Assembly: GCF_902364365.1 (NCBI RefSeq)
Contig: NZ_CABJDN010000007.1
Span: 310,001 to 374,000 of the forward strand
Reading direction: 5' to 3'
Origin: Bacteroides intestinalis
GTDB lineage: Bacteria > Bacteroidota > Bacteroidia > Bacteroidales > Bacteroidaceae
DNA length: 64,000 bases
Below are positions 26,282 through 36,518 of the stretch, piece by piece; within the stretch, counting starts at the first letter, position 1, and the number at the start of each line of letters is the position of its first letter. A program made the translations under genes and the position numbers. The notes under the pieces were generated by a model. That model had not been told where the DNA came from and did not search any database. It saw only the letters and a program-made list of their open reading frames with translations.

Positions 26282-27882
26282 TACAAGAATACCAACTACG
26301 CGTGCTGCCCGAAGTAGCCGCCAATGAGCAACGATTGAAGGAGTACCTCGTACATGAAAAAGGATTGAATGTACAGGACATCAACGCAACACGAATCCTG
26401 AAACGTAGTATTGACGCCCGGCAACGGACTATTTTCGTCAATTTGAATGTACGGGTATATCTGAACGAAATGCCCAAAGATAGTGAATATCAACCTACTA
26501 TATATAAGGATGTAGAAGGAAAGCCACAGGTCATCGTCGTGGGTGCCGGTCCCGGTGGACTGTTCGCTGCACTGAGACTGATAGAACTGGGACTTCGCCC
26601 CATCATCGTAGAGCGCGGAAAAAATGTACGTGACCGGAAGAAAGACCTGGCTCAGATTAGCCGGGAGCACACAGTGAATCCGGAATCTAATTATAGTTTC
26701 GGTGAGGGAGGCGCAGGTGCTTATTCGGACGGGAAACTCTATACTCGCAGCAAGAAACGTGGAAATGTAGATAAGATATTAAACGTATTCTGTCAGCATG
26801 GTGCTTCTACAGCTATATTAGTAGACGCACATCCGCATATTGGAACGGATAAACTACCACGTGTAATAGAGAATATGCGGAATACAATTCTCGAATGTGG
26901 CGGAGAAGTGCACTTTGAGACGCGTATGGAAGCTTTAATTATTGAGGAAGATGAAATAAAAGGTATCGAAACCCATACAGGACAAACAATTCTGGGTCCG
27001 GTGATCCTGGCAACAGGGCATTCGGCACGGGATGTGTACCGTTGGTTGGCTGCCAATCAAGTGGAGGTTGAAGCTAAAGGTATTGCAGTCGGTGTACGTT
27101 TGGAACATCCTTCGGAATTGATCGACCAGATACAATATCATAACAGAAACGGACGGGGAAAATATCTGCCTGCCGCCGAATACAGCTTTGTAAATCAGGT
27201 AGATGAACGAGGAGTATACAGTTTCTGTATGTGCCCGGGTGGTTTTGTTGTACCCGCCGCCAGTGGACCGCAACAGATTGTAGTCAACGGAATGAGTCCC
27301 AGCAACCGTGGATCTCGTTGGAGCAACTCAGGGATGGTAGTTGAATTGAGGCCGGAAGATTTGGAGAACGAAGGATTGAAGATAGAAAATGGAAAAACAG
27401 CTACACAGGATGATAGTGTTGCCTATCCCCAACTCAGCATGATGTATTTCCAAGAGGCATTAGAATATAATTGCTGGCAACAAGGCAATATGCGTCAGAC
27501 AGCTCCTGCACAACGTATGCAGGATTTTACACGTAAGAAATTGAGCTATGATTTACCGGAAAGTTCCTATGCTCCGGGGCTAATTTCTTCACCCCTACAC
27601 TTCTGGATGCCACCGTTCATCACTGACCGACTCAGCAAAGGTTTCCAGCAGTTCGGACGATACAGCCACGGTTTCCTGACTAATGAAGCGGTAATGATTG
27701 GTGTGGAAACACGAACCTCTGCACCAGTACGGATCATAAGAGACAGGGAAACTTTGCAGCATGTAAGAATTAAAGGATTGTTTCCATGTGGAGAAGGAGC
27801 AGGATATGCAGGTGGCATTGTTTCTGCCGGCATTGATGGGGAACGATGTGCAGAAGCAGTAGCTAACTACTTCAAGCTATAA
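26278..27882 (+). CDS. FAD-dependent dehydrogenase (COG2509 type)
   Basis: The 534-residue protein begins with a short ferredoxin-like alpha/beta domain (1-85), followed by a Rossmann FAD motif VIVVGAGPGGLFAALRLIELG (about 84-104), the SFGEGGAGAYSDGKLYTRSK stretch characteristic of this family, and the C-terminal LFPCGEGAGYAGGIVSAGIDG. The family is widespread in bacteria, cytoplasmic, and without an agreed reaction. The ATGA overlap with the barrel gene indicates coupled translation. A 22-bp repeat array starts 8 bp after its stop. Confidence 0.88.
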   Translation: MIQEYQLRVLPEVAANEQRLKEYLVHEKGLNVQDINATRILKRSIDARQRTIFVNLNVRVYLNEMPKDSEYQPTIYKDVEGKPQVIVVGAGPGGLFAALRLIELGLRPIIVERGKNVRDRKKDLAQISREHTVNPESNYSFGEGGAGAYSDGKLYTRSKKRGNVDKILNVFCQHGASTAILVDAHPHIGTDKLPRVIENMRNTILECGGEVHFETRMEALIIEEDEIKGIETHTGQTILGPVILATGHSARDVYRWLAANQVEVEAKGIAVGVRLEHPSELIDQIQYHNRNGRGKYLPAAEYSFVNQVDERGVYSFCMCPGGFVVPAASGPQQIVVNGMSPSNRGSRWSNSGMVVELRPEDLENEGLKIENGKTATQDDSVAYPQLSMMYFQEALEYNCWQQGNMRQTAPAQRMQDFTRKKLSYDLPESSYAPGLISSPLHFWMPPFITDRLSKGFQQFGRYSHGFLTNEAVMIGVETRTSAPVRIIRDRETLQHVRIKGLFPCGEGAGYAGGIVSAGIDGERCAEAVANYFKL

Positions 27883-27889
27883 CAATTGT

Positions 27890-28052
27890 TTTCCTTTCAC
27901 GGTAACACCGTTTATCTCAAATGGTAACTTCATTTACATGCCGGAGTAAAAGCCGTTACATGCCGAGGTAAAGAGCGTTACAATAAGGGGTAAAGGTCGT
28001 TACATCCTGCGGTAAATGCTTTTACATAAAGAGGTAACTTGTCGGTAAATAC
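27890..28052. repeat. Tandem array with 22-bp period (array A)
   Basis: Units start at 27890 (21 nt), then 27911, 27933, 27955, 27977, 27999 and 28021, each exactly 22 nt, with a partial unit to 28052. The consensus is kTTACAtnnnGnGGTAAAnnnn. Within each unit TTAC and GTAA form an inverted pair 8 bp apart, and 6 bp separate one unit's GTAA from the next TTAC. It fills the space between the COG2509 gene and the promoter of an ECF sigma factor. Confidence 0.92.
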
Positions 28053-28142
28053 AGTTCACTGATAGCTAGCACATTAACAAAATATCATTATCAAAGCAAA
28101 TGATTTTCTAACAGTGCATAAAGTTATATGGATGTTTATTGC

Positions 28143-28150
28143 TAACTTTG
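28143..28150 (+). promoter_or_regulatory. Promoter -7 box for the PUL sigma gene
   Basis: TAACTTTG exactly matches TAnnTTTG. It predicts a transcription start near 28157, so the sigma gene would have almost no leader if it starts at 28164 or 28173. Confidence 0.45.
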
Positions 28151-28163
28151 CTATACCTTTTTA

Positions 28164-28754
28164 ATGTACATAATGAGAAGCACAACTGACATACCAATGA
28201 GCAATGCTATCGTAAATTCTTTTAATGAGATATACACTTCTTACTACAAGAAGTCATTCTTCTTTGCCAAATCATATGTTCATGATGATTTGGCAGCAGA
28301 AGATATTGCTTCCGAGTCGTTGATTAAATTATGGGAAAAATTAAAAACAGAGAAAATAGATTATATAGAGCCGCTCCTACTTACCATATTAAAGAATAAA
28401 GCTTTGGACTATCTGAAGCACGAAGAAGTCAAACGCACGGCTTTTGAATCTATGGTCGATTGGCATCAACAGGAACTTTCTATTCGTATTTCAACTTTAG
28501 AGTCATGCGATCCCAATGAAATATTCTCGGATGAAGTAGAAAGTATCATCCGGGAAACATTAAAATTACTCCCTGAACAAACCCGACGGATATTTCTACT
28601 AAGCCGATTCGAAAACAAGTCCAATAAAGAAATTGCCGAACAGATGGGAATTTCCATAAAAGGAGTAGAATATCATATATCAAAAGCATTAAAGGCATTA
28701 CGGATAACCTTAAAAGATTATCTTCCTCTATTTTATTTCTTCTTCTATTATTAA
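28164..28754 (+). CDS. ECF-type sigma factor of a polysaccharide utilization locus
   Basis: This protein of up to 196 residues has sigma region 2 (about 20-90, AAEDIASESLIKLWEK) and region 4 (about 130-185, KSNKEIAEQMGISIKGVEYHISKALK). In-frame ATGs at 28164, 28173 and 28197 are all possible; the last gives the usual MSNAIVNSFNEIY start. It precedes a FecR anti-sigma gene and a SusC with an STN domain, the standard trans-envelope glycan-sensing cassette of Bacteroides. The C-terminus is unusually aromatic (LPLFYFFFYY), as in many relatives. Confidence 0.92.
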   Translation: MYIMRSTTDIPMSNAIVNSFNEIYTSYYKKSFFFAKSYVHDDLAAEDIASESLIKLWEKLKTEKIDYIEPLLLTILKNKALDYLKHEEVKRTAFESMVDWHQQELSIRISTLESCDPNEIFSDEVESIIRETLKLLPEQTRRIFLLSRFENKSNKEIAEQMGISIKGVEYHISKALKALRITLKDYLPLFYFFFYY

Positions 28755-28868
28755 ATTCAGCCATGTATCTCTACCTTTTTGAGAGCAGAAATCTTTTTTT
28801 TCATTTTTTCCAATTTTCTTTTAGGGTTGTTTTCACTTTAGTCGTTACTATATAAAACACAATAAAGA

Positions 28869-29813
28869 ATGAATTCCGAATTACTTCAAAAATATATATC
28901 CGGCAATGCCACTGAAACCGAAAAACAACGTGTTACCGAGTGGATGCAAGAAAGTCCGGAAAACATGCGCGAATATATGGCACAGCGCAAGCTACATGAT
29001 ATTGCCCTATGGCGCACAGAACCAGTAAAAACAGAAAATAAGCAATTAAAAAAGAACTTTACATTGCGTACACTTTGGATAGAGACTGCAAAAATTGCGG
29101 CAATATTTGCAGTGATTCTGCTAGGTACACACTATTGGTCCGAAAAACATCAGACAGAACAAAGTGAATCACTACAATCCATACATGTACCTGCCGGACA
29201 ACGAGCCGAACTAATGTTGGCAGACGGCACTAAAGTATGGCTGAATTCGCTAAGTACGTTAACCTTTCCGGGACATTTTACCGGTGATGTCCGGAATGTA
29301 AAGTTGGATGGTGAGGGCTACTTTGCAGTAACTAAAAATGCAAAACAGCCTTTTATTGTAGAAACAAATAAATGTAACGTCAAAGTATTGGGTACGGAAT
29401 TCAATGTCATGGCCTACGCAACGGATAGCATCTGGGAAACGGCCTTACTGGAAGGAGCGGTAGAAATCTTAAGCCCCGGTACTACAATGAACAGGATGAA
29501 ACTAGAACCCAATACAATGGTAAGTCTAAAAGGAAACAAACTGATAAAAGAACGAATCAAAGACCCCGAACACTTTTTGTGGCGTGAAGGCTTGATTTGT
29601 TTCAATAATGTATCCGTCAAAGACATGCTGGAAAAGCTAAAGCTATATTACGGAGTAGACATTATTGTAAACAATACTAAAATATTAAACAATCATTATT
29701 CAGGTAAATTTAGAACCAGAGACGGAGTAGAGCATGTTTTAAAAGTTCTCAGACTGAATAATAAATTTACCTACAAAAAAGATGACGAGAAGAATGTAAT
29801 CACTATTAATTAA
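28869..29813 (+). CDS. FecR-family anti-sigma factor of the PUL
   Basis: The 314-residue protein shows a cytoplasmic segment with the YISGNATETEKQRVTEWMQ start, one transmembrane helix (about 72-92), a FecR domain (about 100-200, with VPAGQRAELMLADGTKVWLN) and a C-terminal DUF4974 domain (about 240-312). It would link the STN domain of the downstream SusC to the upstream sigma factor. A hairpin and a terminator-like element follow before susC, suggesting that susC is transcribed mostly from its own, sigma-dependent promoter. Confidence 0.92.
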   Translation: MNSELLQKYISGNATETEKQRVTEWMQESPENMREYMAQRKLHDIALWRTEPVKTENKQLKKNFTLRTLWIETAKIAAIFAVILLGTHYWSEKHQTEQSESLQSIHVPAGQRAELMLADGTKVWLNSLSTLTFPGHFTGDVRNVKLDGEGYFAVTKNAKQPFIVETNKCNVKVLGTEFNVMAYATDSIWETALLEGAVEILSPGTTMNRMKLEPNTMVSLKGNKLIKERIKDPEHFLWREGLICFNNVSVKDMLEKLKLYYGVDIIVNNTKILNNHYSGKFRTRDGVEHVLKVLRLNNKFTYKKDDEKNVITIN

Positions 29814-29862
29814 CCTTTTAAAATCGTTTTGCCTATGAAGTAACACACTCGAATAAAAAAGA

Positions 29863-29920
29863 ATGGGACAGTGCTGCAACACCATCCCATGGGTAGTCAA
29901 TTACGCATTGACAGTTTTTT
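29863..29920 (+). terminator. Double hairpin with T-tract between anti-sigma and susC
   Basis: ATGGGA (29863-29868) pairs with TCCCAT (29885-29890), with an inner GTG/CAC pairing. Then GTCAAT (29896-29901) pairs with ATTGAC (29907-29912), followed by TTTTTT (29915-29920). It would separate the regulatory genes from the uptake genes. Confidence 0.65.
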
Positions 29921-29963
29921 CTAATAATCTTAAGTAAAAACCTAAAATTAGTAATGCAAATAT

Positions 29964-32900
29964 ATGAAAAATATTTTGTATCAGGAATCTATTGTAGAAA
30001 TTAAACATTTATTCCATATTATGAAAATCACAGCCTTAATCCTGTTTATATTTGTTGGAACAACCTTTGCCACGGAATCTTATTCCCAAACAATGAAAGT
30101 GACTGTTGTGGCAGATAAGATATCGACAGCTAAAGTTATCCATGAAATAGAAAAGCAAACAGATTATTTGTTCGTATACAAGGTGAACGAAGTCAATCTG
30201 AAACGCACTGTTCAAGTAGATGCAGAAAACAAGTCGGTAGCTGAAGTTCTGAATAAAGTATTTGAAGGTACTGATATTTATTACGCCATGGAAGGTAAGA
30301 ATATCGTGCTGATGAGTAAGGAGAAGGCAGGTGACGTTGCTCAACAGACCAATAAAGTAACGGGAATTGTGAAAGACAAAGACGGCATTCCTATTATTGG
30401 TGCAACAATCATTGAAAAAGGAACCGCAAACGGTACAGTTTCTGACCTTAATGGAAACTTTAGCCTGCAATTGAACAGTCAAGGAACGATAATCATTTCT
30501 TATATAGGCTATATCACACAAGAAATCAAAGTAGACAGAAGCAATGAACTTGTCATAGTACTAGAAGAAGATACGGAAACACTGGATGAGGTAGTAGTAG
30601 TAGGCTATGGTGCCATACAAAAACGTTCAGTATCCACTGCAATTTCAACAGTAAAAGGTGGAAAAATATCTGACATGCCGACATCGAATATATCACAAAG
30701 TCTTGTAGGCATGTCATCAGGCATCACTTTACAACAAATTAGTGGTGAACCGGGTGCCGCACCGGCAATCCGCGTTCGTGGTTCCGGCTCTATCAATAGC
30801 GGAAACGACCCTCTATTTGTCATTGACGGCTACCCGACAACAGACGCAGAACTTTTCAACAATATCAACCCTGCCGATATTTCCGACATACAAATATTGA
30901 AAGACGCGGCTTCATCTGCAATCTATGGTTCCAAGGCAGGTAACGGCGTTATTATTGTTACTACCAAACAAGGGCAAACAGGAAAAGCTAAAGTCAGCTT
31001 CTCCACACAGGTGGGATGGAGCGAGGCTCAAAACTATGTAGATGTACTCGAAGCAAATGACTATATGGATATGATTATTGAAGCTCGTACAAACAACGGA
31101 ACCATTCAAGACTTCCCCCAACTGGTTCAGATGAGAGAGAGCGGAAACTATGTGAATACGAACTGGCAGGATGCCATCTTCCGCAATGCACTGAATTACA
31201 GAGGTAACACCACCATAACAGGAGGAACGGAAACCTTAAAATACAACTTCTCTGCAAACTACCAAAACGAAGATGGCATTTTACTGAACTCTTACTATCG
31301 CAGAACGGGAATAAAAGGAGGATTTGAAGCTAGTCTATCCAAAAAGGTAAAACTTGGCGTAAACTTGAACACAACTTATAGCAAAAAGCGCATTCAGCAG
31401 CCAACAGGTGGAAATACCGAAGACGTAACAGGCGTAATCGCTCAAGCATTGTCAATGCCACCTATACTCCCCGTTTATCAACCTAATGGGGATTATACTC
31501 AAATCGCCCAGCATTATGCCGGCTTAGGTCTCAACAACCAACTCCGCAATCCCGTTGCGAATTTGATGGAAAACCGGAATGACACATGGTCCATCCGCAC
31601 GATGTCCAACGCTTATCTTGAAGTGAAACCTATTAAGGGATTGACATTGCGCTCATCAATAAACTTCACAACCAACTCTGCCAAAAAAGACTACTACCAA
31701 TCTGCTTATCTGCTGGGCAAAAAGTACACAGGTAACAAATCTACACCTGATTTAACCAGCATTGATGGCTATCGTATGTCCGGTTTCGGCTATAACACCT
31801 ACTGGTCCACAACAGCAACTTACGATGTTATGTTCAATGAAAAGCATCACCTGAATGCCATGATTGGATATGACTTCGAATACAATAGTGACTTTGATGT
31901 ACAGCAGGATGATCGAACAGACTCCGATAACCCTATCGCCTATAATAATACATCCATCACCAATGTAAACGGCGCGGCACTGTGGACGGGGTCTTCCAAT
32001 TGCTCAAACTATGTGTTCGATGCTATGTTTGCACGTTTAGTTTATGACTATAATTATAAATATGTTTTTTCTGGTTCTGTCCGTCGTGACCGCTCCAGTA
32101 AGTTCGGACCGGACAAACGTGCCGGCTGGTTCTATTCCGGTTCGTTGGCATGGAACCTAACGGAAGAAGAGTTTATGAAAAACATAAGCTGGCTCAACAT
32201 TGCCAAACTCCGTGCCAGTTATGGGGTGACAGGCAATGACCAGATAGGCAACAACTACGCATGGATATCCAGCATTAGTTCCGACCAAAATGTGGTATTC
32301 GGCAATACAGCCATATCGACCTACTACCCCAGCGGCTATTCAAACAGGCAGTTAGGATGGGAGAAGAATAAACAGATAGACTTAGGATTCGACATCGGCA
32401 TATTCAATGCCCTTAATGTTGTTGTAGATTTCTATAAGAGAACCAGTGACATCGTGATGCCAGCTAATATCCCCAACTTCAACGGCATATCAGGCAGCGT
32501 TTACATGAATGCCGGACAAATAGAAAATAAAGGTATAGAAATTCAAATTTCCGCCACCCCATTTAAAGGAGAGTTTTCTTGGGAAACAACACTCAGTTGG
32601 TCAAAGAATAACAATAAAATTCTGTCGCTTGCCAATAACCAAAACCAACTTGCCAACGCAAAAGCAGGTACCAAATGGGGCAACGTGATAAGGAACTATG
32701 TAGGACGACCGATGGGTGACATGTATATGCTCAAAGTAATAGGAACGTTTAACACGGAAGAGGACTTGACCCAATATGCCACAAACGGTACGCAAGGCAT
32801 TGGCGACTTAATATTTGAAGACTACAAAAAAGATGGCACCATCGACGTCAATGACTATCAATTGGTAGGAAACTACCAACCGGATTTCACCTTTGGCTGG

Positions 32901-33389
32901 ACCAATACTTTTAAGTATAAAGACCTTGACCTGGCTGTTACTATCGATGGGCAATGTGGCGGCAATGTAATTTATGCGGCTGCACGTGCTTTCTCACTGA
33001 ACCGTTACGATGATAATGTACTGGCAGAGTCCGGGCTGGGACGTTGGATATCACCAACTAATACCGGAAACGGTACATCACACAAGGCCGGTACAAACAA
33101 CTTGGGCAGCAACATCGGACCTTCCACAAGATACCTTTATGACGCAGACTTCCTGCGTATCCGCAATATATCCCTCGGATATACATTACCGAAGAAGTTC
33201 TGTAAAACAATAGGTATAGAGGGGTTACGTATCAGTGCCAACGTACAGAATCTGTGGACTTTTGATAAATATCCGGGATATTCTGTCGAAGCAAACTATG
33301 AAGGAAACTCCGCAACAAACAATGGTGTGGACTTCGGTGGATATCCCATCTCACGCACTTTTACTTTCGGCCTTAATTTTAACTTTTAA
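29964..33389 (+). CDS. SusC-family TonB-dependent transporter with STN domain
   Basis: The 1141-residue outer-membrane protein has a signal peptide, an STN domain (about 45-120), a carboxypeptidase-like domain (about 132-210), the SusC hallmark DEVVVVGYGAIQKR (about 208-221), a plug (to about 340) and the barrel ending in LNFNF. A downstream ATG (30021) is an alternative start. It imports oligosaccharides delivered by the SusD partner encoded next, and its STN domain signals to FecR. The glycan cannot be read from SusC, but the neighbouring sulfatase, GH2 and GH27 genes point to a sulfated, galactose-containing substrate. Confidence 0.97.
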   Translation: MKNILYQESIVEIKHLFHIMKITALILFIFVGTTFATESYSQTMKVTVVADKISTAKVIHEIEKQTDYLFVYKVNEVNLKRTVQVDAENKSVAEVLNKVFEGTDIYYAMEGKNIVLMSKEKAGDVAQQTNKVTGIVKDKDGIPIIGATIIEKGTANGTVSDLNGNFSLQLNSQGTIIISYIGYITQEIKVDRSNELVIVLEEDTETLDEVVVVGYGAIQKRSVSTAISTVKGGKISDMPTSNISQSLVGMSSGITLQQISGEPGAAPAIRVRGSGSINSGNDPLFVIDGYPTTDAELFNNINPADISDIQILKDAASSAIYGSKAGNGVIIVTTKQGQTGKAKVSFSTQVGWSEAQNYVDVLEANDYMDMIIEARTNNGTIQDFPQLVQMRESGNYVNTNWQDAIFRNALNYRGNTTITGGTETLKYNFSANYQNEDGILLNSYYRRTGIKGGFEASLSKKVKLGVNLNTTYSKKRIQQPTGGNTEDVTGVIAQALSMPPILPVYQPNGDYTQIAQHYAGLGLNNQLRNPVANLMENRNDTWSIRTMSNAYLEVKPIKGLTLRSSINFTTNSAKKDYYQSAYLLGKKYTGNKSTPDLTSIDGYRMSGFGYNTYWSTTATYDVMFNEKHHLNAMIGYDFEYNSDFDVQQDDRTDSDNPIAYNNTSITNVNGAALWTGSSNCSNYVFDAMFARLVYDYNYKYVFSGSVRRDRSSKFGPDKRAGWFYSGSLAWNLTEEEFMKNISWLNIAKLRASYGVTGNDQIGNNYAWISSISSDQNVVFGNTAISTYYPSGYSNRQLGWEKNKQIDLGFDIGIFNALNVVVDFYKRTSDIVMPANIPNFNGISGSVYMNAGQIENKGIEIQISATPFKGEFSWETTLSWSKNNNKILSLANNQNQLANAKAGTKWGNVIRNYVGRPMGDMYMLKVIGTFNTEEDLTQYATNGTQGIGDLIFEDYKKDGTIDVNDYQLVGNYQPDFTFGWTNTFKYKDLDLAVTIDGQCGGNVIYAAARAFSLNRYDDNVLAESGLGRWISPTNTGNGTSHKAGTNNLGSNIGPSTRYLYDADFLRIRNISLGYTLPKKFCKTIGIEGLRISANVQNLWTFDKYPGYSVEANYEGNSATNNGVDFGGYPISRTFTFGLNFNF

Positions 33390-33404
33390 AAACAACGCAG
33401 TAGT

Positions 33405-35033
33405 ATGAAAACTCTCAATAAACTTATATCGCTTGCAATCATTTCCATGACAAGTCTTGTCTATACTGCTTGTAGTGACAGCTTTTTTGATCGCTATCCT
33501 ACCGATTCCATGCAGATGGAAACTTATCTGAAAAATGATACCGAATTGCAAAACATACTCTTCAATGGTTATTACCATTTACAAGACATTACATTAAACG
33601 TTAACTACGTCAACAGCCTGGCTACAGACGAAGGATACGACTACAAGAAAAACAATTCTGTGGATCACATTAACCTGAATGAAAGTACATGGGATGCAAC
33701 GTTAGGAATCACCAGTGAGATATGGGAACATTGTTTCAATATGATAAACCGCTGCAACAACATCCTATTAAAGCTGGACAATGCTACTGAAGCAAACAGG
33801 ACACAATACGAAGGTGAAGCCTGCTTCCTCAGAGCATATGCTTATTTCACGCTCGTAAGGCTTTTTGGACCGGTACCTGTTACTAAAACTCCAATTGAGG
33901 ACTACTCCACCCTCTACAGCTATGGACGGAGTAGCGTGGACGAAGTCTATAACCTAATAAAAGAAGATTTGAAAACTGCCATAAATAATCTTCCCGACAA
34001 CTATTCTGCCGACAACATGAAAGGACGAGCAACAAGAATAGCAGCCTATACCATGCAAGCTGATGTCTTCATGACGTTACAAGATTTCACCTCAGCCCAA
34101 AAGTCTATAGAAAACATACTAACCTATGCCAATCAAAATGGTGAGAAACTCGGTTTGGAAAGTGATGTTCTACGAATCCATGCTTCGGATAATCCCATGG
34201 GAAAAGAGATCATTTTTGCGGCTCAATACAACAACGGTGCAACGGTAGTAGCTAATCCGCTTATGGGACGCTCCATACCGGCAGCTACACCTTCTACCCA
34301 ACCCGCCTACATCTATCCGGACGGGACAAAATCAACCATTACCACTTCACAAGGTACCAGTTGCATGCTGATGACGTGGGAGCTCTACAACACATTCAAA
34401 GCCAACAGCAATGACCAACGTTTCCGGAAATTAGTCTATAACGGAATTTATACGAACGAATATGTATCTGTAGCCAGCGAAGAGGTGGACGTAACCAAGG
34501 AAGGATATACTTACCTCCCCGTCACATTGAAATATTTCGATTTCGGAAATGAAGGTATGACAACTTGCGCATCTGGTAACGACAACATCATATACCGATT
34601 TGCAGATGTTTTATTGATGTACGCTGAGTGCCTAAACGAAATAGGAGCCCCCGAATCTGCCGCCAACTACTTGAATCAAGTGAGGACACGCGCTGGACTG
34701 GCTAATACAACTGCCGCTACACAAGAAGAGATGGATATAGCCATCGAAAATGAAAGAATGCTGGAATTATGTTTCGAGGGGCACAGATGGTATGACTTGG
34801 TTCGTAGAGAAAGAATTACGAAAGTGATGGAAAATCACTTTGCCCACCGTATACAAGGGCTCAATCCCACTCTTCAGTCCGGCAATAATGGTATGACTGT
34901 AAACAACGCATCCGATGCCACCGGTACCCCGGGCACATGGAAGTGGACGGGTTCATCTGCCGCTATCTTGTTCGGCATTCCTTACGACCAGATTCAACTA
35001 TCAGGCGACTGGAAACAGAACGAATTATATTAA
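33405..35033 (+). CDS. SusD/RagB-family glycan-binding lipoprotein
   Basis: The 542-residue protein has a lipoprotein signal peptide (VYTACSD) and the SusD/RagB layout: TPR-like helices including GEACFLRAYAYFTLVRLFGPVPV, and the C-terminal NERMLELCFEGHRWYDLVRR motif. It caps the SusC transporter and binds glycan at the cell surface. The gene starts 16 bp after susC, in the same transcript. Confidence 0.97.
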   Translation: MKTLNKLISLAIISMTSLVYTACSDSFFDRYPTDSMQMETYLKNDTELQNILFNGYYHLQDITLNVNYVNSLATDEGYDYKKNNSVDHINLNESTWDATLGITSEIWEHCFNMINRCNNILLKLDNATEANRTQYEGEACFLRAYAYFTLVRLFGPVPVTKTPIEDYSTLYSYGRSSVDEVYNLIKEDLKTAINNLPDNYSADNMKGRATRIAAYTMQADVFMTLQDFTSAQKSIENILTYANQNGEKLGLESDVLRIHASDNPMGKEIIFAAQYNNGATVVANPLMGRSIPAATPSTQPAYIYPDGTKSTITTSQGTSCMLMTWELYNTFKANSNDQRFRKLVYNGIYTNEYVSVASEEVDVTKEGYTYLPVTLKYFDFGNEGMTTCASGNDNIIYRFADVLLMYAECLNEIGAPESAANYLNQVRTRAGLANTTAATQEEMDIAIENERMLELCFEGHRWYDLVRRERITKVMENHFAHRIQGLNPTLQSGNNGMTVNNASDATGTPGTWKWTGSSAAILFGIPYDQIQLSGDWKQNELY

Positions 35034-35052
35034 TAACTATTATTTATAAAAC

Positions 35053-36468
35053 ATGAAAAGTAATCTTCTTGCCGGTAGCCTATGTGCTGCTGGCATCATT
35101 ATACCGCAAATAATCTTTGCCGGTGACAAGAACAGGGAAGTAACCCCTGATAAACCGAATATCATTTTCATCTTAGCTGATGATATGGGATATGGTGACT
35201 TGTCCTGCTATGGAAATCAATATGTGAAAACTCCAAATATTGACCGATTAGCCGAAACAGGAACACGGTTTAACCAATGCTACGCAGGAAGTGGTATCAG
35301 TTCACCATCAAGATGTGCACTAATGACAGGAAAAAATACGGGAAATACCCGTATACGAGATAATATGTGTACAGCTGAAGGCATTGCCGGAATCAAAATA
35401 AATCCAAACGGTGATTCCACAATCGTCAGAAGGGCTAACCTATTACAACAAGATACGACCATTGCCACTGTACTAAGCGCAGCAGGCTATCGGACTTGTC
35501 TAGTAAACAAATGGCATTTGGACGGCTATGAAAAAGAGGCCTCACCCAACCATCGCGGATTTGATGAGTTCTATGGGTGGACTATCTCTACAGTGCACAG
35601 CAATTCTCCTTATTATTATCCCTATTACCGTTTTCATGGCGATTCGCTCATCCATATCCCTGAAAATGCAGATGGAAAACATGGCATCCACAACAATGAC
35701 TTGAGCACCAATGATGCCATTGCCTTTGTGCAGAGGAATAAAGACAACCCATTTTTCCTCTACTTAGCTTTTGACGCTCCTCATGAACCTTATAACATAG
35801 ATCAAACAGGATGGTACGAAGGACAGGAAACTTGGGAACCGGACACTAAACGCTACGCCTCACTAATTACTCATATGGACGTTGCCATCGGCCGGTTATT
35901 GGACAAATTGGAAGAACTCAACCTACGAAAGAACACATTGATTATTTTTGCCTCGGACAATGGAGCAGCTATTCAGGCTCCTATTAAGGTATTAAATTGC
36001 AATGCAGGCTTCAAAGGTCGAAAAGGAATGCTCTACGAAGGGGGAATCAGAGTACCTTTCATCGTAAACCAACCGAAAAAAGTTCCTGTACAAACACTTG
36101 ATAATATCATCTATTTCCCTGATGTAATGCCTACATTAGCTGCACTGGCTGAGGCGACGGAATATTTGCCAGAGCATATCAACGGCATAAATATCTTACC
36201 TCTCTTTTATGGAAAACAGGTTGATACAAACAACCGTTTACTCTATTGGGAATTCCCAGGCAAACAGCGTGCCGCCAGAAAAGGAGATTGGAAATGTGTA
36301 ACCATCAGACCTAACCAACCCTTAGAATTGTATAATTTGAAAGAAGATCCGGAAGAAACAAACAACCTTGCAGAAAAACACCCGGAAATAGTAAAAAAGT
36401 TCGATCAAGAAATGCAAAAAATGCACATACCTACCCCCAACTGGCCTCAGCCGGGAGAAGTATTCTGA
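35053..36468 (+). CDS. Serine-type sulfatase (S1 family)
   Basis: The 471-residue secreted protein (signal peptide to about residue 23) begins its mature part with PNIIFILADDMGYGD, the S1 sulfatase metal motif. The maturation motif (C/S)xPxR appears as Ser83-Ser-Pro-Ser-Arg87 followed by CALMTGK, so the catalytic formylglycine would be made from Ser83 by an anaerobic sulfatase-maturating enzyme (anSME), which is not encoded in this window. Late metal ligands FASDNGA are present. It lies in the PUL right after susD and would desulfate the imported glycan. Substrate linkage is unknown; galactose or N-acetylglucosamine sulfate are possibilities. Confidence 0.94.
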   Translation: MKSNLLAGSLCAAGIIIPQIIFAGDKNREVTPDKPNIIFILADDMGYGDLSCYGNQYVKTPNIDRLAETGTRFNQCYAGSGISSPSRCALMTGKNTGNTRIRDNMCTAEGIAGIKINPNGDSTIVRRANLLQQDTTIATVLSAAGYRTCLVNKWHLDGYEKEASPNHRGFDEFYGWTISTVHSNSPYYYPYYRFHGDSLIHIPENADGKHGIHNNDLSTNDAIAFVQRNKDNPFFLYLAFDAPHEPYNIDQTGWYEGQETWEPDTKRYASLITHMDVAIGRLLDKLEELNLRKNTLIIFASDNGAAIQAPIKVLNCNAGFKGRKGMLYEGGIRVPFIVNQPKKVPVQTLDNIIYFPDVMPTLAALAEATEYLPEHINGINILPLFYGKQVDTNNRLLYWEFPGKQRAARKGDWKCVTIRPNQPLELYNLKEDPEETNNLAEKHPEIVKKFDQEMQKMHIPTPNWPQPGEVF

Positions 36469-36489
36469 CACTTATTTAAATACCACAAG

Positions 36490-36518
36490 AAATGAGGGCA
36501 CTCTAAGCCCTCATTTTT
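36490..36518 (+). terminator. Intrinsic terminator after the sulfatase gene
   Basis: AAATGAGGGC (36490-36499) and GCCCTCATTT (36507-36516) form a 10-bp stem with a 7-nt loop, running into a T-tract. It separates susC/susD/sulfatase from the GH2 and GH27 genes, which may have their own promoter in the following 220 bp. Confidence 0.9.
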
